Of a stretch of 17,020 nucleotides of DNA, positions 1 to 8,729 are shown one piece after another (the stretch's first letter is position 1; each line of letters opens with the position of its first letter). The notes beneath the pieces are model-generated. The model did not search any database. It saw only the letters and a program-made list of their open reading frames with translations, and was not told where the DNA came from. The position numbers were made by a program, and so were the translations under genes. Origin of the DNA: Ruminococcus sp. (GTDB taxonomy: Bacteria > Bacillota > Clostridia > Oscillospirales > Acutalibacteraceae). The stretch spans positions 1-17,020 of the forward strand of contig JAFVVB010000077.1 in the NCBI GenBank assembly GCA_017502425.1, read 5' to 3'.

Positions 1-1
1 G

Positions 2-481
2 TTACCGCAGTGCAAAGGCAGAATAACCGGAGCACAGGAAGCTGTGAAGATAGGCAATAACGTTTTTATCGGTATGAATGCTATTATTACACGAGGCGTG
101 ACAGTCGGCGATAATGTTATCATAGGAGCAGGTAGCGTGGTTACCAAAAACTGCGAGAGTAACTATGTATATGCCGGTAATCCAGCAAAGAAGATAATGA
201 CTATCGAAGAATATGCACAAAAACGTAAAGAAAAGCAATTTGAAGAAGCTAAAGCTTTAGCCTGTTTATATAAAGAAAAATTTAAAAAAGATCCACCGAT
301 TGATATGTTCCCTGAGTATTTTACTCTCTTTTGTGATGTAAAAGAGGTACATAAAGTTCCTCACTATATTGATCAGCTGAAAACCGGTGGAAATTACGAT
401 GAAGCGGTGGCATATATTAATGAAAATCCACCGATGTTTGAAAACTACGAAGCGTTTTTAGATGCGTGTTTCGGGAGATAA
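2..481 (+). CDS. Hexapeptide-repeat acyltransferase, C-terminal part (5' end outside window)
   Basis: The frame is open to the left edge of the window, so the gene begins upstream; the GTG at 44 is only an internal codon. The visible part starts in a left-handed beta-helix built of hexapeptide turns (IGNNVFIGMNAIITRG, VGDNVIIGAGSVV) and ends it with the GNPAKKI turn typical of WcaF/MaT-like O-acetyltransferases. A polar tail of roughly 95 residues follows, which is longer than in the smallest family members. Members of this family transfer an acetyl group from acetyl-CoA to a sugar or similar acceptor. In this setting the acceptor is probably a sugar of the exopolysaccharide repeat unit (inference). 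The stop codon lies one base before the next start codon, so the gene is in an operon with the glycosyltransferase that follows. Family assignment is good; the acceptor is unknown. Confidence 0.85.
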   Translation, partial: LPQCKGRITGAQEAVKIGNNVFIGMNAIITRGVTVGDNVIIGAGSVVTKNCESNYVYAGNPAKKIMTIEEYAQKRKEKQFEEAKALACLYKEKFKKDPPIDMFPEYFTLFCDVKEVHKVPHYIDQLKTGGNYDEAVAYINENPPMFENYEAFLDACFGR

Positions 482-482
482 G

Positions 483-1499
483 ATGATAATACTCACTAAC
501 GGTCTTACTGATACAGTAGACGAAGGTTGTCTCAAGGTTTGTTATAGTCTTGTGAAAAGAATAAAGAGTAAATACGAAAATGTTTCTGTCGTTTCGTATG
601 ATAGAAAATCTGAGCTCAGTGATATGTTTTTAAGTATCAATAAGCTGATGCTCAGTAAAGAGCTTATTTCAGTCATCAACGAGAAAAACGAGCCTGTTTT
701 ATATATTCCGTTTCCTGCAAGACCGAATTTTACGGCACTGAGAATATTCATACTGTCGTGTATGGCTAAAAAAGGACTCAAAGTGGTACTGTCGATGCGT
801 CAGCAGTATAATTTTATCGCAAAAGTATTGCTTAAAATTAGTAAGGCGCAATTTGTGGTCTTTTCAGATGACGCATATAAAAGCTACTGTGATATCGTAT
901 CTCAAAAAAGAGTCACTCACCTGAAAACGGGAGTGGATACTAAAACTTTTTCTCCTGTGTCTGAAAAAGAATCCCGAGAGCTTAAGAAAAAATACGGATT
1001 TGACGAAAACAAAAAGGTAGTTTTACACGTCGGACACATTAAGTCCGGCAGAAATATTCAGCAACTGCTCAAAATCAATCCTGAGTATCAGGTGGTATTA
1101 GTCGGTAGCACATTGACTAAAGATGAGCAGGACACAAGTCTGAAAGAACAGCTTTTGAAAAGCGACAACATCAGAATAATCGACGATTATTTAGAACATA
1201 TAGAGCAGATATATCAGCTTTCTGATGTGTACTTTTTCCCTGTTGTTCAAAGCGGTAACTGTATTGATGTGCCGTTATCGTGTCTGGAAGCAGCGGCGTG
1301 TGGTAAACCCGTTGTTACCACATTATATGGCGAAATGAAAGCGTTTCATGATAAAAGCGGTTTTTATTTTATAGATGATATGGAAAAGGAAAGTATTAAC
1401 AAGCTAATAGAAAAAGCTATGAATCTGGGTGGCAATAAAGACTCAGTCAAAGCATACGACTGGAATAATGCTGTGGAAAAGTTAGTGAATAGCTTGTAA
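483..1499 (+). CDS. Glycosyltransferase, GT4-like (GT-B fold)
   Basis: This 338-residue protein probably adds one sugar to the lipid-linked repeat unit at the inner face of the membrane. The C-terminal half shows the GT-B nucleotide-sugar domain: a VVLHVGHIKSGRNI strand-loop, then YQVVLVGS, then YQLSDVYFFPVVQSG followed by LSCLEAAACGKPVVTT, which matches the end of the GT4 E-x7-E motif. The first Glu of that motif is not in its usual place (Ile at -8, Asp at -7), so the active site is a little divergent. The N-terminal half is weakly conserved, as expected for an acceptor domain. I chose ATG 483 because GGGAG at 473-477 sits 5 nt upstream; an ATG at 462 in the same frame would overlap the previous gene by 20 nt and has no site. 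Donor sugar and linkage cannot be read from the sequence. Confidence 0.85.
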   Translation: MIILTNGLTDTVDEGCLKVCYSLVKRIKSKYENVSVVSYDRKSELSDMFLSINKLMLSKELISVINEKNEPVLYIPFPARPNFTALRIFILSCMAKKGLKVVLSMRQQYNFIAKVLLKISKAQFVVFSDDAYKSYCDIVSQKRVTHLKTGVDTKTFSPVSEKESRELKKKYGFDENKKVVLHVGHIKSGRNIQQLLKINPEYQVVLVGSTLTKDEQDTSLKEQLLKSDNIRIIDDYLEHIEQIYQLSDVYFFPVVQSGNCIDVPLSCLEAAACGKPVVTTLYGEMKAFHDKSGFYFIDDMEKESINKLIEKAMNLGGNKDSVKAYDWNNAVEKLVNSL

Positions 1500-1512
1500 A
1501 TATGGAGGAGAA

Positions 1513-2535
1513 ATGGATAAACTCGTATCGGTAGTGATACCTGTATACAATGCTGAAAAGTATCTTGACCAATGTGTACTAAGCGTTGTTAACCAGACTT
1601 ACAAAAATTTGGAAATAATACTTGTTGATGACGGTTCACCCGATAATTGCCCAAAGATGTGTGATAACTGGGAAGAGAAAGATTCCAGAATAAAGGTGAT
1701 TCACAAGAAAAACGCGGGTGCAGGTGCAGCCAGAAACACTGGTATCGAAACCGCTACGGGAGAATATATACTGTTTTTTGATAGTGACGATTATGTTGAC
1801 ACTACTCTGGTAGAAAAATGCGTAAAAAGCACACGGACACATAATAGTGATGTGGTTGTATACGGCAGAATTGATATGTGCAACGACGAAAAAATGAAAA
1901 AACAGATAGTAATGAACACCGATAAAGAGGTGTATAAAGGTGAAAGCGTTCAGGAAATACTGATGACCGGAATGCTTACTTATAAATTTGGTTTTGGTGT
2001 CAGTGCATGGTGCAAGATGTACAGGCTAGATGTCATCAGAAAACATAATCTCAGATTTTTATCGGAGCAGGAGGTTTTCTCTGAGGACGCTTTCTTTGCG
2101 ATACAGCTTTTTTCAAAGGATATCGTAGTCAGCGTAGTGTCTGAGGGCTTATATTACTACTGTGTGAGAAGTGGTTCTTTATCCCGTGCATATAAAAAAG
2201 AACGTCAGCTTCAAAACGACAGATTTATAGAAAAATGTCTTGAATATGCTTATGACGCGGGGTTGTCTGATAACGTTAAAGCTCACTTGATGGTAAGATA
2301 TCACTTTTTCATTATGTCTACCGTGAAGAAGATTGAGCAGTCTGATTTATCAAAAAAGGATAAATTATCGGCACTCAGAGCTTTAGTAAAGAGCAAGACA
2401 CTTTCTAAAACGATAACACTAAAAACGTTAAAAATGGAAAAGAAAGCAACAGGTGCGTTTTTAGTTTTTGCAAAACTCAGATGTGTTCATCTGTGTCACC
2501 TGTTAGCTAAGATTAAAGTAAGAAAAGAGCAGTAA
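1513..2535 (+). CDS. Glycosyltransferase family 2 (GT-A fold)
   Basis: This is a 340-residue GT2 enzyme that uses a nucleotide-sugar to extend the polysaccharide repeat unit in the cytoplasm. The N-terminal GT-A domain is textbook: VSVVIPVYNAEKYLDQC (residues 5-21), VDDGSPDN (38-45) for nucleotide binding, NAGAGAARNTGI (67-78), and FFDSDDYVD (88-96) containing the metal-binding DxD. FSEDAFFAIQLF further on fits the region with the catalytic base. The last 100 or so residues are basic and helical and may contact the membrane. The start ATG is supported by GGAGGAG at 1504-1510. It lies 13 nt after the previous stop, which points to one operon with its neighbours. The sugar specificity is not predictable; many capsule and teichoic-acid loci have such enzymes. 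Confidence 0.92.
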   Translation: MDKLVSVVIPVYNAEKYLDQCVLSVVNQTYKNLEIILVDDGSPDNCPKMCDNWEEKDSRIKVIHKKNAGAGAARNTGIETATGEYILFFDSDDYVDTTLVEKCVKSTRTHNSDVVVYGRIDMCNDEKMKKQIVMNTDKEVYKGESVQEILMTGMLTYKFGFGVSAWCKMYRLDVIRKHNLRFLSEQEVFSEDAFFAIQLFSKDIVVSVVSEGLYYYCVRSGSLSRAYKKERQLQNDRFIEKCLEYAYDAGLSDNVKAHLMVRYHFFIMSTVKKIEQSDLSKKDKLSALRALVKSKTLSKTITLKTLKMEKKATGAFLVFAKLRCVHLCHLLAKIKVRKEQ

Positions 2536-2553
2536 AGAGGAAGTTTAGTTTTT

Positions 2554-3831
2554 ATGAGAATCAATTCCGGAAAACTTCAGATTAAAAACAGAACACTTGA
2601 AGAATGGCTAATTCTCATTATTATGATACTGCCGTTTACAGTGGCGTTATTTTCGATGATATCGCCTGGGCTGGGTTCAGTCAGATACATAGTTGATCTT
2701 TTGCTGGTGGTTTTTATTTTCCTGATATCCACTAAGAAAACGCTGATGATTCAGAATCAGATGATACCTATTCTGATTTTGGTCGGGACGTTTTTACTGT
2801 ACACGTTGTCGGTGTATTTGTTCAATTTCCAATCACCGTTTTATTTTCTGTGGGGTGTTCGAAACAACTTCAGATTCTATGTAGCATTTTTTGTTATTGC
2901 ACTTTATGCTACCGAAGAGTTAATTGAAGATATATTTAAGGTTTTTGATGTTATTTTTTACATTAACTTCTTTTTGTGTTGCTTCCAGTTTTTCGTTCTG
3001 GGATACCAGCAGGACTACTTAGGTGGTGTTTTTGGTGTCACAAAGGGCGTAAACGGAAACGCAATCGTGTTTATGTTCGTGGTGCTGAGCAGATCGGTGC
3101 TGTCATTTATGAACGGAAACGAAAAGGCACATTCGTGTTTTATAAAATGTACACTTGCTTTGATAGTAGCCGCTATGGCGGAACTGAAATTTTTCTTCGT
3201 AGTATTTATTATACTTTTACTGCTGGCTACTATACTCACTTCGTTTTCGTGGAGAAAGTTCGTTATGCTTGCGCTGGGCGCATTTCTGATTATGGTAGCA
3301 AGTACGATACTTATAGCGATATTCGGCTTTGATGACTTTCTATCACTTGATAGTATATGGGACCTTGCAACCAGAGAAAACTATGCGTCGGAAAATGATT
3401 TGAATCGTTTTGCGGCAATTCCGAAAATCTCGGAAATGTTTTTGAAAACCTTACCTGATCAGCTTTTTGGTATGGGCTTGGGTAACTGTGACACATCCAG
3501 CTTTGCTATATGTAACACACCTTTCTATCAGACATATGAATATCTTCACTATTCGATATTCTCGTGTGCGTTCTTATTTATAGAAACCGGTTACGTTGGA
3601 TTGTTTATGTTTACGCTGTTTTTCTTATTCACTCTTTATATTTCATTACAGCGTTTCTTAAGCAGGACCGGAAACCGTCTGTACTGTCAGATGGGTATAA
3701 TTATGTCGCTGTTTTGCTTTGTACTTCTTTTCTATAACTCGTCGCTGAGAACAGACATCGGTTATCTTGTGTACTTTGTTCTTGCGTTACCGCTTGTTAT
3801 AGTAAAAACGAATAAAAAGCAAACAGATTAA
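2554..3831 (+). CDS. Wzy-like polysaccharide polymerase (O-antigen ligase/polymerase type membrane protein)
   Basis: A 425-residue, very hydrophobic protein with about ten to twelve membrane segments, and a polar stretch late in the protein (about residues 265-335) that could be the large extracytoplasmic loop of Wzy proteins. The GVRNNFRFY motif after the third or fourth helix and the conserved Gly-rich FGMGLGN segment in the loop fit the Wzy/O-antigen polymerase superfamily, which joins lipid-linked repeat units outside the membrane. Sequence identity in this family is always low, so the call rests on topology, length and position between glycosyltransferases and a flippase. AGAGGAAG at 2536-2543 precedes the ATG. 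It is the last gene of the first tightly packed run (gap of 18 nt to the previous gene). A ligase is the main alternative. Confidence 0.75.
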   Translation: MRINSGKLQIKNRTLEEWLILIIMILPFTVALFSMISPGLGSVRYIVDLLLVVFIFLISTKKTLMIQNQMIPILILVGTFLLYTLSVYLFNFQSPFYFLWGVRNNFRFYVAFFVIALYATEELIEDIFKVFDVIFYINFFLCCFQFFVLGYQQDYLGGVFGVTKGVNGNAIVFMFVVLSRSVLSFMNGNEKAHSCFIKCTLALIVAAMAELKFFFVVFIILLLLATILTSFSWRKFVMLALGAFLIMVASTILIAIFGFDDFLSLDSIWDLATRENYASENDLNRFAAIPKISEMFLKTLPDQLFGMGLGNCDTSSFAICNTPFYQTYEYLHYSIFSCAFLFIETGYVGLFMFTLFFLFTLYISLQRFLSRTGNRLYCQMGIIMSLFCFVLLFYNSSLRTDIGYLVYFVLALPLVIVKTNKKQTD

Positions 3832-3845
3832 ACTTAGTCAGGTAT

Positions 3846-3874
3846 TTGTCCGCTATAAGGAAACGGAATATAGT
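3846..3874 (+). promoter_or_regulatory. Candidate sigma-A promoter for the surface glycosidase gene
   Basis: TTGTCC at 3846-3851 and TATAGT at 3869-3874 are separated by exactly 17 nt, in the only sizeable gap between the polymerase gene and the next start. This would start transcription near 3881 and give a leader of about 57 nt. It would allow the secreted protein to be made at a different level from the upstream glycosyltransferases. No experimental support; the boxes are good but not perfect. Confidence 0.5.
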
Positions 3875-3937
3875 ATATTTTGTTTTCTTTATGCGTGCGG
3901 TAGATATAAAAAATTTTTTGCTGAGGAGGAATAGCAA

Positions 3938-6900
3938 ATGAGAAAAATACTTGCGCTCACATTGGCACTTTTAATGCTTGTAAGTGTTGTGCCGATGTCG
4001 GTATTTGCAGCGAGCTTTGATGTATCCGTTTCTGACAATTACTTCAACGTAATTTCTAAGAACGAGTACAACTTAGCTCCTGGAGCAACAGAAACTGAAT
4101 TAGTGCTCAACAACGCAGCTGGTAACGACCGTAAGGTTGCACACATCTTCGAAGTTGACACTAAAAACGAAAGCATCGAGGTTTTACCTGGTTACTATGG
4201 TATCGAAAACCTTGATCCTGACAACCTCGCTTTAGATGGCGTGGCTGACAAATCCCAGTACTGGAAAGCAGAGCAGCTTACTAAAACAGTTGCTTACTAC
4301 GAAGGTCTTGGTTACAACGTAGTTGGTGCTATGAACACAGCTCTTGCTTACGACTCAAACGCTCCATATGGTTACATGGTATACAATGGAGTTGTTCTGG
4401 GTTCACCAGAGGTACACAAAGGCGCACAGACATACCTCGCTATTGATGCTGAGGGTGACTGTGAATTACGTTCAATGTCTACACCACTTGACGGTAGTGA
4501 AGTGACTGCTATCTCAGCTAACTTCGGTTGGCTCGTTAAAGATGGTGTGCTTACTACAAAAACAGTAGAGCGTACTACTTCTGACGCTTCCCGTTCTATG
4601 ATCGGTATCAAAGAAGATGGTACTCTCGTATTCTGTCAGGTAGACGGACGTAACGATCCTTTCTCATCAGGTCTTTCTAACTATGAGATGGGCGAAATGA
4701 TGTTATCAATCGGTTGTGTAAACGCTGTTAACTGTGACGGTGGTGGTTCTTCTACTTTCGTTTCAAAGCGTGAAGGTGAAAATGCTAACGTTATGCGTTC
4801 AGTTCCTTCCGACGGTTCAGAGCGTGCTACTATCAACTCTGTGATTCTCGTTTCAAAAGCACAGGCAACAGGTGAGTTCGATCACGCTGTACTTTCTTCT
4901 GACTATGACTACTATGCTCCTGGTACTCAGGCTACTATCAACGTTAAAGGCGTAGACGCATCAGGTGCTCCTGCTGAAATTCCTGCTGAAGGTATTTCAT
5001 GGAAACTTGCTGACGATAGCTTTGGTACAGTAGCTAACGGTGTATTCACATCTAACGGCACCGAGGGTGACGTAACTGTACAGATGGTATACGGCGATAA
5101 AGTAGTTGGCGAGAGAACTATCCACGTTGTTACTCCTGATGTATTTGCACTTTCTTTAGACGAAACTGTTCTTCCATATGGTAAGAGCATGACTCTTGAT
5201 TTTGCATGTACATACGGTGCAGACGACTGGGGTGTATGTGTTGACGGTGCATACACTATATCTACTTCTAACGATGAGGCTGTAACAATTGAGGGTAACA
5301 AAATCACTGCTACAACAGACGAAACTGTATCCGGTGTTAATGTTACTGTTACATATAAACCTGACCCAACAATCAAAGATACTTTAGTTGTTAACTTTGG
5401 TAAGGGTTCAGAAATCATCTATGACTTTGAAGATGGCACAAATGCAGGCTTTGTTGGTTTCGATGAAGCTAAGCAGTGGTGTCTCGACAACGGTGTTAAC
5501 AATACACTGGTTGGCTCATCTCCACTTGATGGTCAGTACAACGATCAGGTAGACAGCTATACTACTATTTCAGATGCTAAAAAAGGCGAACCTGTAAGAA
5601 ATGGTAACCATGCTCTTGCGTGGAAGGTTGACAACAGATACGCTGACTTTGCAAGCTGGACATATAATGTTATCTTCAACGTAGGCGAGACTATCGTTCT
5701 CAGAGACGTTGCAAATGGCAAGAACGCTACTACTCTTGGTATGTGGTTATACATTCCTGAAGGTGCGGCTGGTCTTGCATTCCAGTCACAGCTTTACACA
5801 AAGAGCGGTGACTCATATACACATTGTCAGAGCCACTTTACATTTAAGACAAAGAATGGCACTGTAAAGAATCTTAACTCTTGTACAGAGGCTGATATTC
5901 CTGAATCAAGATGGGTATACGCTTCTATAAGCCTTACAGCTTATGACTATGTATGTACTCCAATGGCTTCATTCGAAGGCAACGTAAGAACACCTTCTTT
6001 CATTCGTACATACATTAAACCTACTGCTCCAGCAGTTCACACATTCTACATCGATGATATTACTCTCGATTACAGCTCAGCTGTTGATGACAGAGTAGCT
6101 CCTGTTATTTCAGATGTAAGCTATACAACTGCTGATGAATCAGTAGCTCTTGCAGACGGCGCTAACATCAACGGAAACAAAATTGCTTTCTCAGCAACAG
6201 TTTCTGATAATGCAAAACTCGACTACTCAACAGGTAAAATCCTCATTGACGGTAACGAGTTAGAGAACGTTACATCATCAGGTAAATATCTTGCTAGCGA
6301 AAGCGTAGCACTCCCATCAGGTGCTCACACAGTTGCTTTTGAGATTAAAGACGCTCTCGGTAACCCTACTAAGATTGAAAAGAACTTCACAGTAGCAGGT
6401 GACAGCGTTATCACTCTTGCGGGTCATAACGATTCAAATGCACTGCCTGAGACTGATTCTATCTACTATGTTGATGTAAATGTTGCAGATATTACTAACA
6501 TCAATAAGCTCACTACTGTACTCAATCTCCAGACAGCAAACAGCTGGGAGTATGAAGGTGCAGTTGTAGCAGATGGTTTTGATGCAAAATTTGACTTTAA
6601 TGAAACTACTGACCTCTTGACAGTAAGCGTTGAAAGAAATGGCGAGGCTGTTGATGAAAAGGCTGAAACACTCGTATCAATTCCTGTACGCTTATGGTCA
6701 TGGGATACTTACAGCCATGTAACAGGTGAAGTGGTTACACCTGAAACACACTTCAAAACAGGCTACTGCCCTGTTGTTACACTTGACTGTGAAGTTGAAA
6801 CAGGTACAGTTGAATTTGTTAAGAGCACAGGATACCTCGGCGTATTCGGTGGCAGCATCAGCGAGAAAACAAATATCAATGACGACGTAAATCCATGGCA

Positions 6901-8671
6901 TTATCACGATGCTGAGCTCAAAACTCTTGAGAGCAAAGCTACATGTACAGCTGACGGTTACACAGGCAGAACATACTGCGAAACATGTAAATCAGTAGTT
7001 GACTGGGGTAAGACAACTGAAGCAACAGGTCACAACTTCTCTAAAGATACAGGTAAATGTACTGAGTGTGGTACACAGAACACATTTACAGGTCTTAAGG
7101 AAGAAGACGGCAAGTGGTATTACCTTGTTAATGGTTCTGCAGTAGCAGGTTGGCAGATGATTGGTACAGATTGGTACTATTTCGATGCTACAACTAAGGT
7201 TGGTGCTGATGGTGACGTTAAGATTGGCACAATCACATACAACTTCAAAGATGGTAAACTTACATCAGGCGTATGGGCTAAGACTCTTTATGGCTACAAG
7301 TACTACTATGGTCCTTCATGCTACGAGAGAGGTTGGCAGACAATCGACGGTAAAGACTACTACTTCGAGAACTTCTACCGTGTAGAAGGTGGATATCAGT
7401 CAGTATTTGAGAACAACATCAACGCTAACTGGTACTACTTCGAAGAAGACGGTTCTTGCGATAGAACAAAGGCAGTTCCTGACGGTTTCTATACAGACAG
7501 AAACGGCTATGGTTATTCTAAGGATGGTCATGGTTTAGAAGGCTTACAGAAGATAGATGGTATCTACTACTGGTTCGATCGTTATGGTTACGCTCGTAAG
7601 GGCAAAATCAGTGAGTTCACTTTCGGTGATGACTATAAAGCTATCACAGGTATTTATGATAATGTTTACTACTATAACGGCAGACCTAACATGGGTGGCC
7701 TTGTAGAAGTAGATGGTGACTACTACTTTGCTAAAGATGGCAAGGGTACTCTCGTTACAGGTAAGTACTACGTATGGATGGGTAACGGAATCCTGCCAGA
7801 GGGTGAGTACTACTTCGGCGAAGACGGCAAACTCCTCGACGGTATCGTTGAGAAAGACGGCAACTACTACTACTATGATATGGGTAAGCCTAAGATGGCT
7901 GGTCTTATTGAAGTAGACGGTGCTTACTACTTTGTAAAAGATGGCGAAGGCACATGTATCAAGGATCAGGTATACTACGTATGGAAGGGCAATGGCATTC
8001 TTAAAGAGGCTGAGTATGAATTCGGTCCTGACGGTAAGATGCTCGACGGCCTTGTAGAAAAAGACGGCAACCTCTGCTACTATGAAAAGGGTAGAGCTCA
8101 GATGGCTGGTCTTGTAGAAGTAGATGGTGACTACTACTTTGCTAAAGATGGTAAGGGCACATGTATCAAGGATCAGCTTTACTACGTATGGAAGGGCAAT
8201 GGCATCCTTAAAGAAGGCGAGTATGAGTTCGATGCTGATGGTAAGCTTATCGACGGTGTCGTAGAACGTGATGGAGAATATTACTACTACGAAATGGGTA
8301 GAGCTCAGATGGCTGGTCTTGTAGAAGTAGATGGTGACTACTACTTTGCTAAAGACGGTAAGGGTACTTGTGTCAAGAACCAGAAATACTATGTATGGAA
8401 GGGCAACGGAATTCTGCCAGAGGGTGAGTACTTATTTGGCGAAGACGGTAAGATGCTCGATGGCTTTGTAACAAAAGATGATGGCATTTACTATTACGAA
8501 AATGGTAAACCTGGTAAACTCGGTCTCTTCGAGTATGAAGGCAACTACTACTTCGTTAAGAATGGTGAAGGTCAGATCGTTGTAGGTCAGACATACTATG
8601 CATGGGAAACAAATGGTCTTTCAGTAGAAATGAACTACACATTTGATGCAACAGGTAAGATTAAACTGTAA
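3938..8671 (+). CDS. Secreted phosphodiester glycosidase (NAGPA/DUF2233, COG4632-like) with Ig-like, jelly-roll and cell-wall/glucan-binding-like repeats
   Basis: A 1577-residue extracellular protein. Residues 1-24 are a signal peptide (basic start, Leu-rich core, cleavage after SVFA). Residues about 30-308 are a phosphodiester glycosidase domain related to the enzyme that uncovers GlcNAc-1-phosphodiesters. Its signatures are present: VDGR (235-238), CDGGGSST from 266, and PSDGSERATIN from 290. Two Ig-like modules follow (about 310-490), then a beta-sandwich resembling a carbohydrate-binding module (about 493-713, ending FYIDDITLDY), another Ig-like module (716-820), a cohesin-like beta domain (about 825-970, uncertain), a short Cys-rich module with CxxC pairs (985-1046), and WYYF/YYYF aromatic repeats to the end. 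The last part (1252-1577) is made of 68/69-residue tandem units. There is no LPxTG motif or C-terminal helix, so attachment is presumably by the repeats. Homologues are often annotated as exopolysaccharide biosynthesis proteins. A perfect AGGAGG at 3924-3929 sits 8 nt before the ATG. Substrate unknown. Confidence 0.88.
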   Translation: MRKILALTLALLMLVSVVPMSVFAASFDVSVSDNYFNVISKNEYNLAPGATETELVLNNAAGNDRKVAHIFEVDTKNESIEVLPGYYGIENLDPDNLALDGVADKSQYWKAEQLTKTVAYYEGLGYNVVGAMNTALAYDSNAPYGYMVYNGVVLGSPEVHKGAQTYLAIDAEGDCELRSMSTPLDGSEVTAISANFGWLVKDGVLTTKTVERTTSDASRSMIGIKEDGTLVFCQVDGRNDPFSSGLSNYEMGEMMLSIGCVNAVNCDGGGSSTFVSKREGENANVMRSVPSDGSERATINSVILVSKAQATGEFDHAVLSSDYDYYAPGTQATINVKGVDASGAPAEIPAEGISWKLADDSFGTVANGVFTSNGTEGDVTVQMVYGDKVVGERTIHVVTPDVFALSLDETVLPYGKSMTLDFACTYGADDWGVCVDGAYTISTSNDEAVTIEGNKITATTDETVSGVNVTVTYKPDPTIKDTLVVNFGKGSEIIYDFEDGTNAGFVGFDEAKQWCLDNGVNNTLVGSSPLDGQYNDQVDSYTTISDAKKGEPVRNGNHALAWKVDNRYADFASWTYNVIFNVGETIVLRDVANGKNATTLGMWLYIPEGAAGLAFQSQLYTKSGDSYTHCQSHFTFKTKNGTVKNLNSCTEADIPESRWVYASISLTAYDYVCTPMASFEGNVRTPSFIRTYIKPTAPAVHTFYIDDITLDYSSAVDDRVAPVISDVSYTTADESVALADGANINGNKIAFSATVSDNAKLDYSTGKILIDGNELENVTSSGKYLASESVALPSGAHTVAFEIKDALGNPTKIEKNFTVAGDSVITLAGHNDSNALPETDSIYYVDVNVADITNINKLTTVLNLQTANSWEYEGAVVADGFDAKFDFNETTDLLTVSVERNGEAVDEKAETLVSIPVRLWSWDTYSHVTGEVVTPETHFKTGYCPVVTLDCEVETGTVEFVKSTGYLGVFGGSISEKTNINDDVNPWHYHDAELKTLESKATCTADGYTGRTYCETCKSVVDWGKTTEATGHNFSKDTGKCTECGTQNTFTGLKEEDGKWYYLVNGSAVAGWQMIGTDWYYFDATTKVGADGDVKIGTITYNFKDGKLTSGVWAKTLYGYKYYYGPSCYERGWQTIDGKDYYFENFYRVEGGYQSVFENNINANWYYFEEDGSCDRTKAVPDGFYTDRNGYGYSKDGHGLEGLQKIDGIYYWFDRYGYARKGKISEFTFGDDYKAITGIYDNVYYYNGRPNMGGLVEVDGDYYFAKDGKGTLVTGKYYVWMGNGILPEGEYYFGEDGKLLDGIVEKDGNYYYYDMGKPKMAGLIEVDGAYYFVKDGEGTCIKDQVYYVWKGNGILKEAEYEFGPDGKMLDGLVEKDGNLCYYEKGRAQMAGLVEVDGDYYFAKDGKGTCIKDQLYYVWKGNGILKEGEYEFDADGKLIDGVVERDGEYYYYEMGRAQMAGLVEVDGDYYFAKDGKGTCVKNQKYYVWKGNGILPEGEYLFGEDGKMLDGFVTKDDGIYYYENGKPGKLGLFEYEGNYYFVKNGEGQIVVGQTYYAWETNGLSVEMNYTFDATGKIKL
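7691..8671 (+). repeat. Tandem 204/207-nt coding repeats (four full units plus a partial fifth)
   Basis: Counting from the Met codon of the (M)xGLxEVDGxYYF motif, units begin at 7691, 7895, 8102, 8309 and 8516, giving periods of 204, 207, 207 and 207 nt (68 or 69 residues). Each unit carries two aromatic strands, one like GLVEVDGDYYFAKDGKGT and one like EYEFGPDGKMLDGLVEKDG, joined by YYVWKGNGIL. The fifth unit is cut short by the stop codon and is the most divergent. Bases 8089-8148 are identical to 8296-8355, which shows recent copying. The repeats resemble the cell-wall/choline/glucan-binding class. Similar but irregular aromatic repeats fill about 7090-7690. Confidence 0.92.
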
Positions 8672-8685
8672 TTATTAAAACTAAA

Positions 8686-8715
8686 GCAACCCACCGACTA
8701 CGGTTGGTGGGTTGC
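8686..8715 (+). promoter_or_regulatory. Strong hairpin with UACG tetraloop between glycosidase and flippase genes
   Basis: GCAACCCACCGAC (8686-8698) pairs with the complementary arm at 8703-8715 through 13 base pairs, one of them G-U, closing a C(UACG)G tetraloop, which belongs to the very stable UNCG class. There is no run of T after the stem, only GACATTGG, so it does not look like a normal intrinsic terminator. It may be a 3' end stabiliser of the upstream mRNA or a weak or partial terminator that lowers expression of the flippase gene, which starts 14 nt later. Confidence 0.7.
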
Positions 8716-8729
8716 GACATTGGTGAAGA

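Noticed and set aside
462..482. Upstream ATG 462 as the start of the GT4-like gene
   Set aside because: It would overlap the acyltransferase by 20 nt, has no ribosome binding site, and adds residues that do not fit the family; ATG 483 has GGGAG in front.
2976..3332. A 118-residue plus-strand open frame inside the polymerase gene
   Set aside because: It overlaps the polymerase in another frame, has no start signals and no family-like features.
4927..5418. A 163-residue minus-strand open frame
   Set aside because: It is antisense to the glycosidase gene, is Ser/Thr/Val/Pro-rich because of the codon pattern of the sense strand, and has no ribosome binding site.
7691..8671. Periodic repeats considered as a CRISPR array
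   Set aside because: The period is about 207 nt, the whole stretch is one open frame, and the units are degenerate protein repeats with no spacer structure.
8686..8715. Hairpin considered as an intrinsic terminator
   Set aside because: The stem is strong but no T run follows, and the next start codon is 14 nt away, so I describe it as a regulatory or stabilising hairpin instead.
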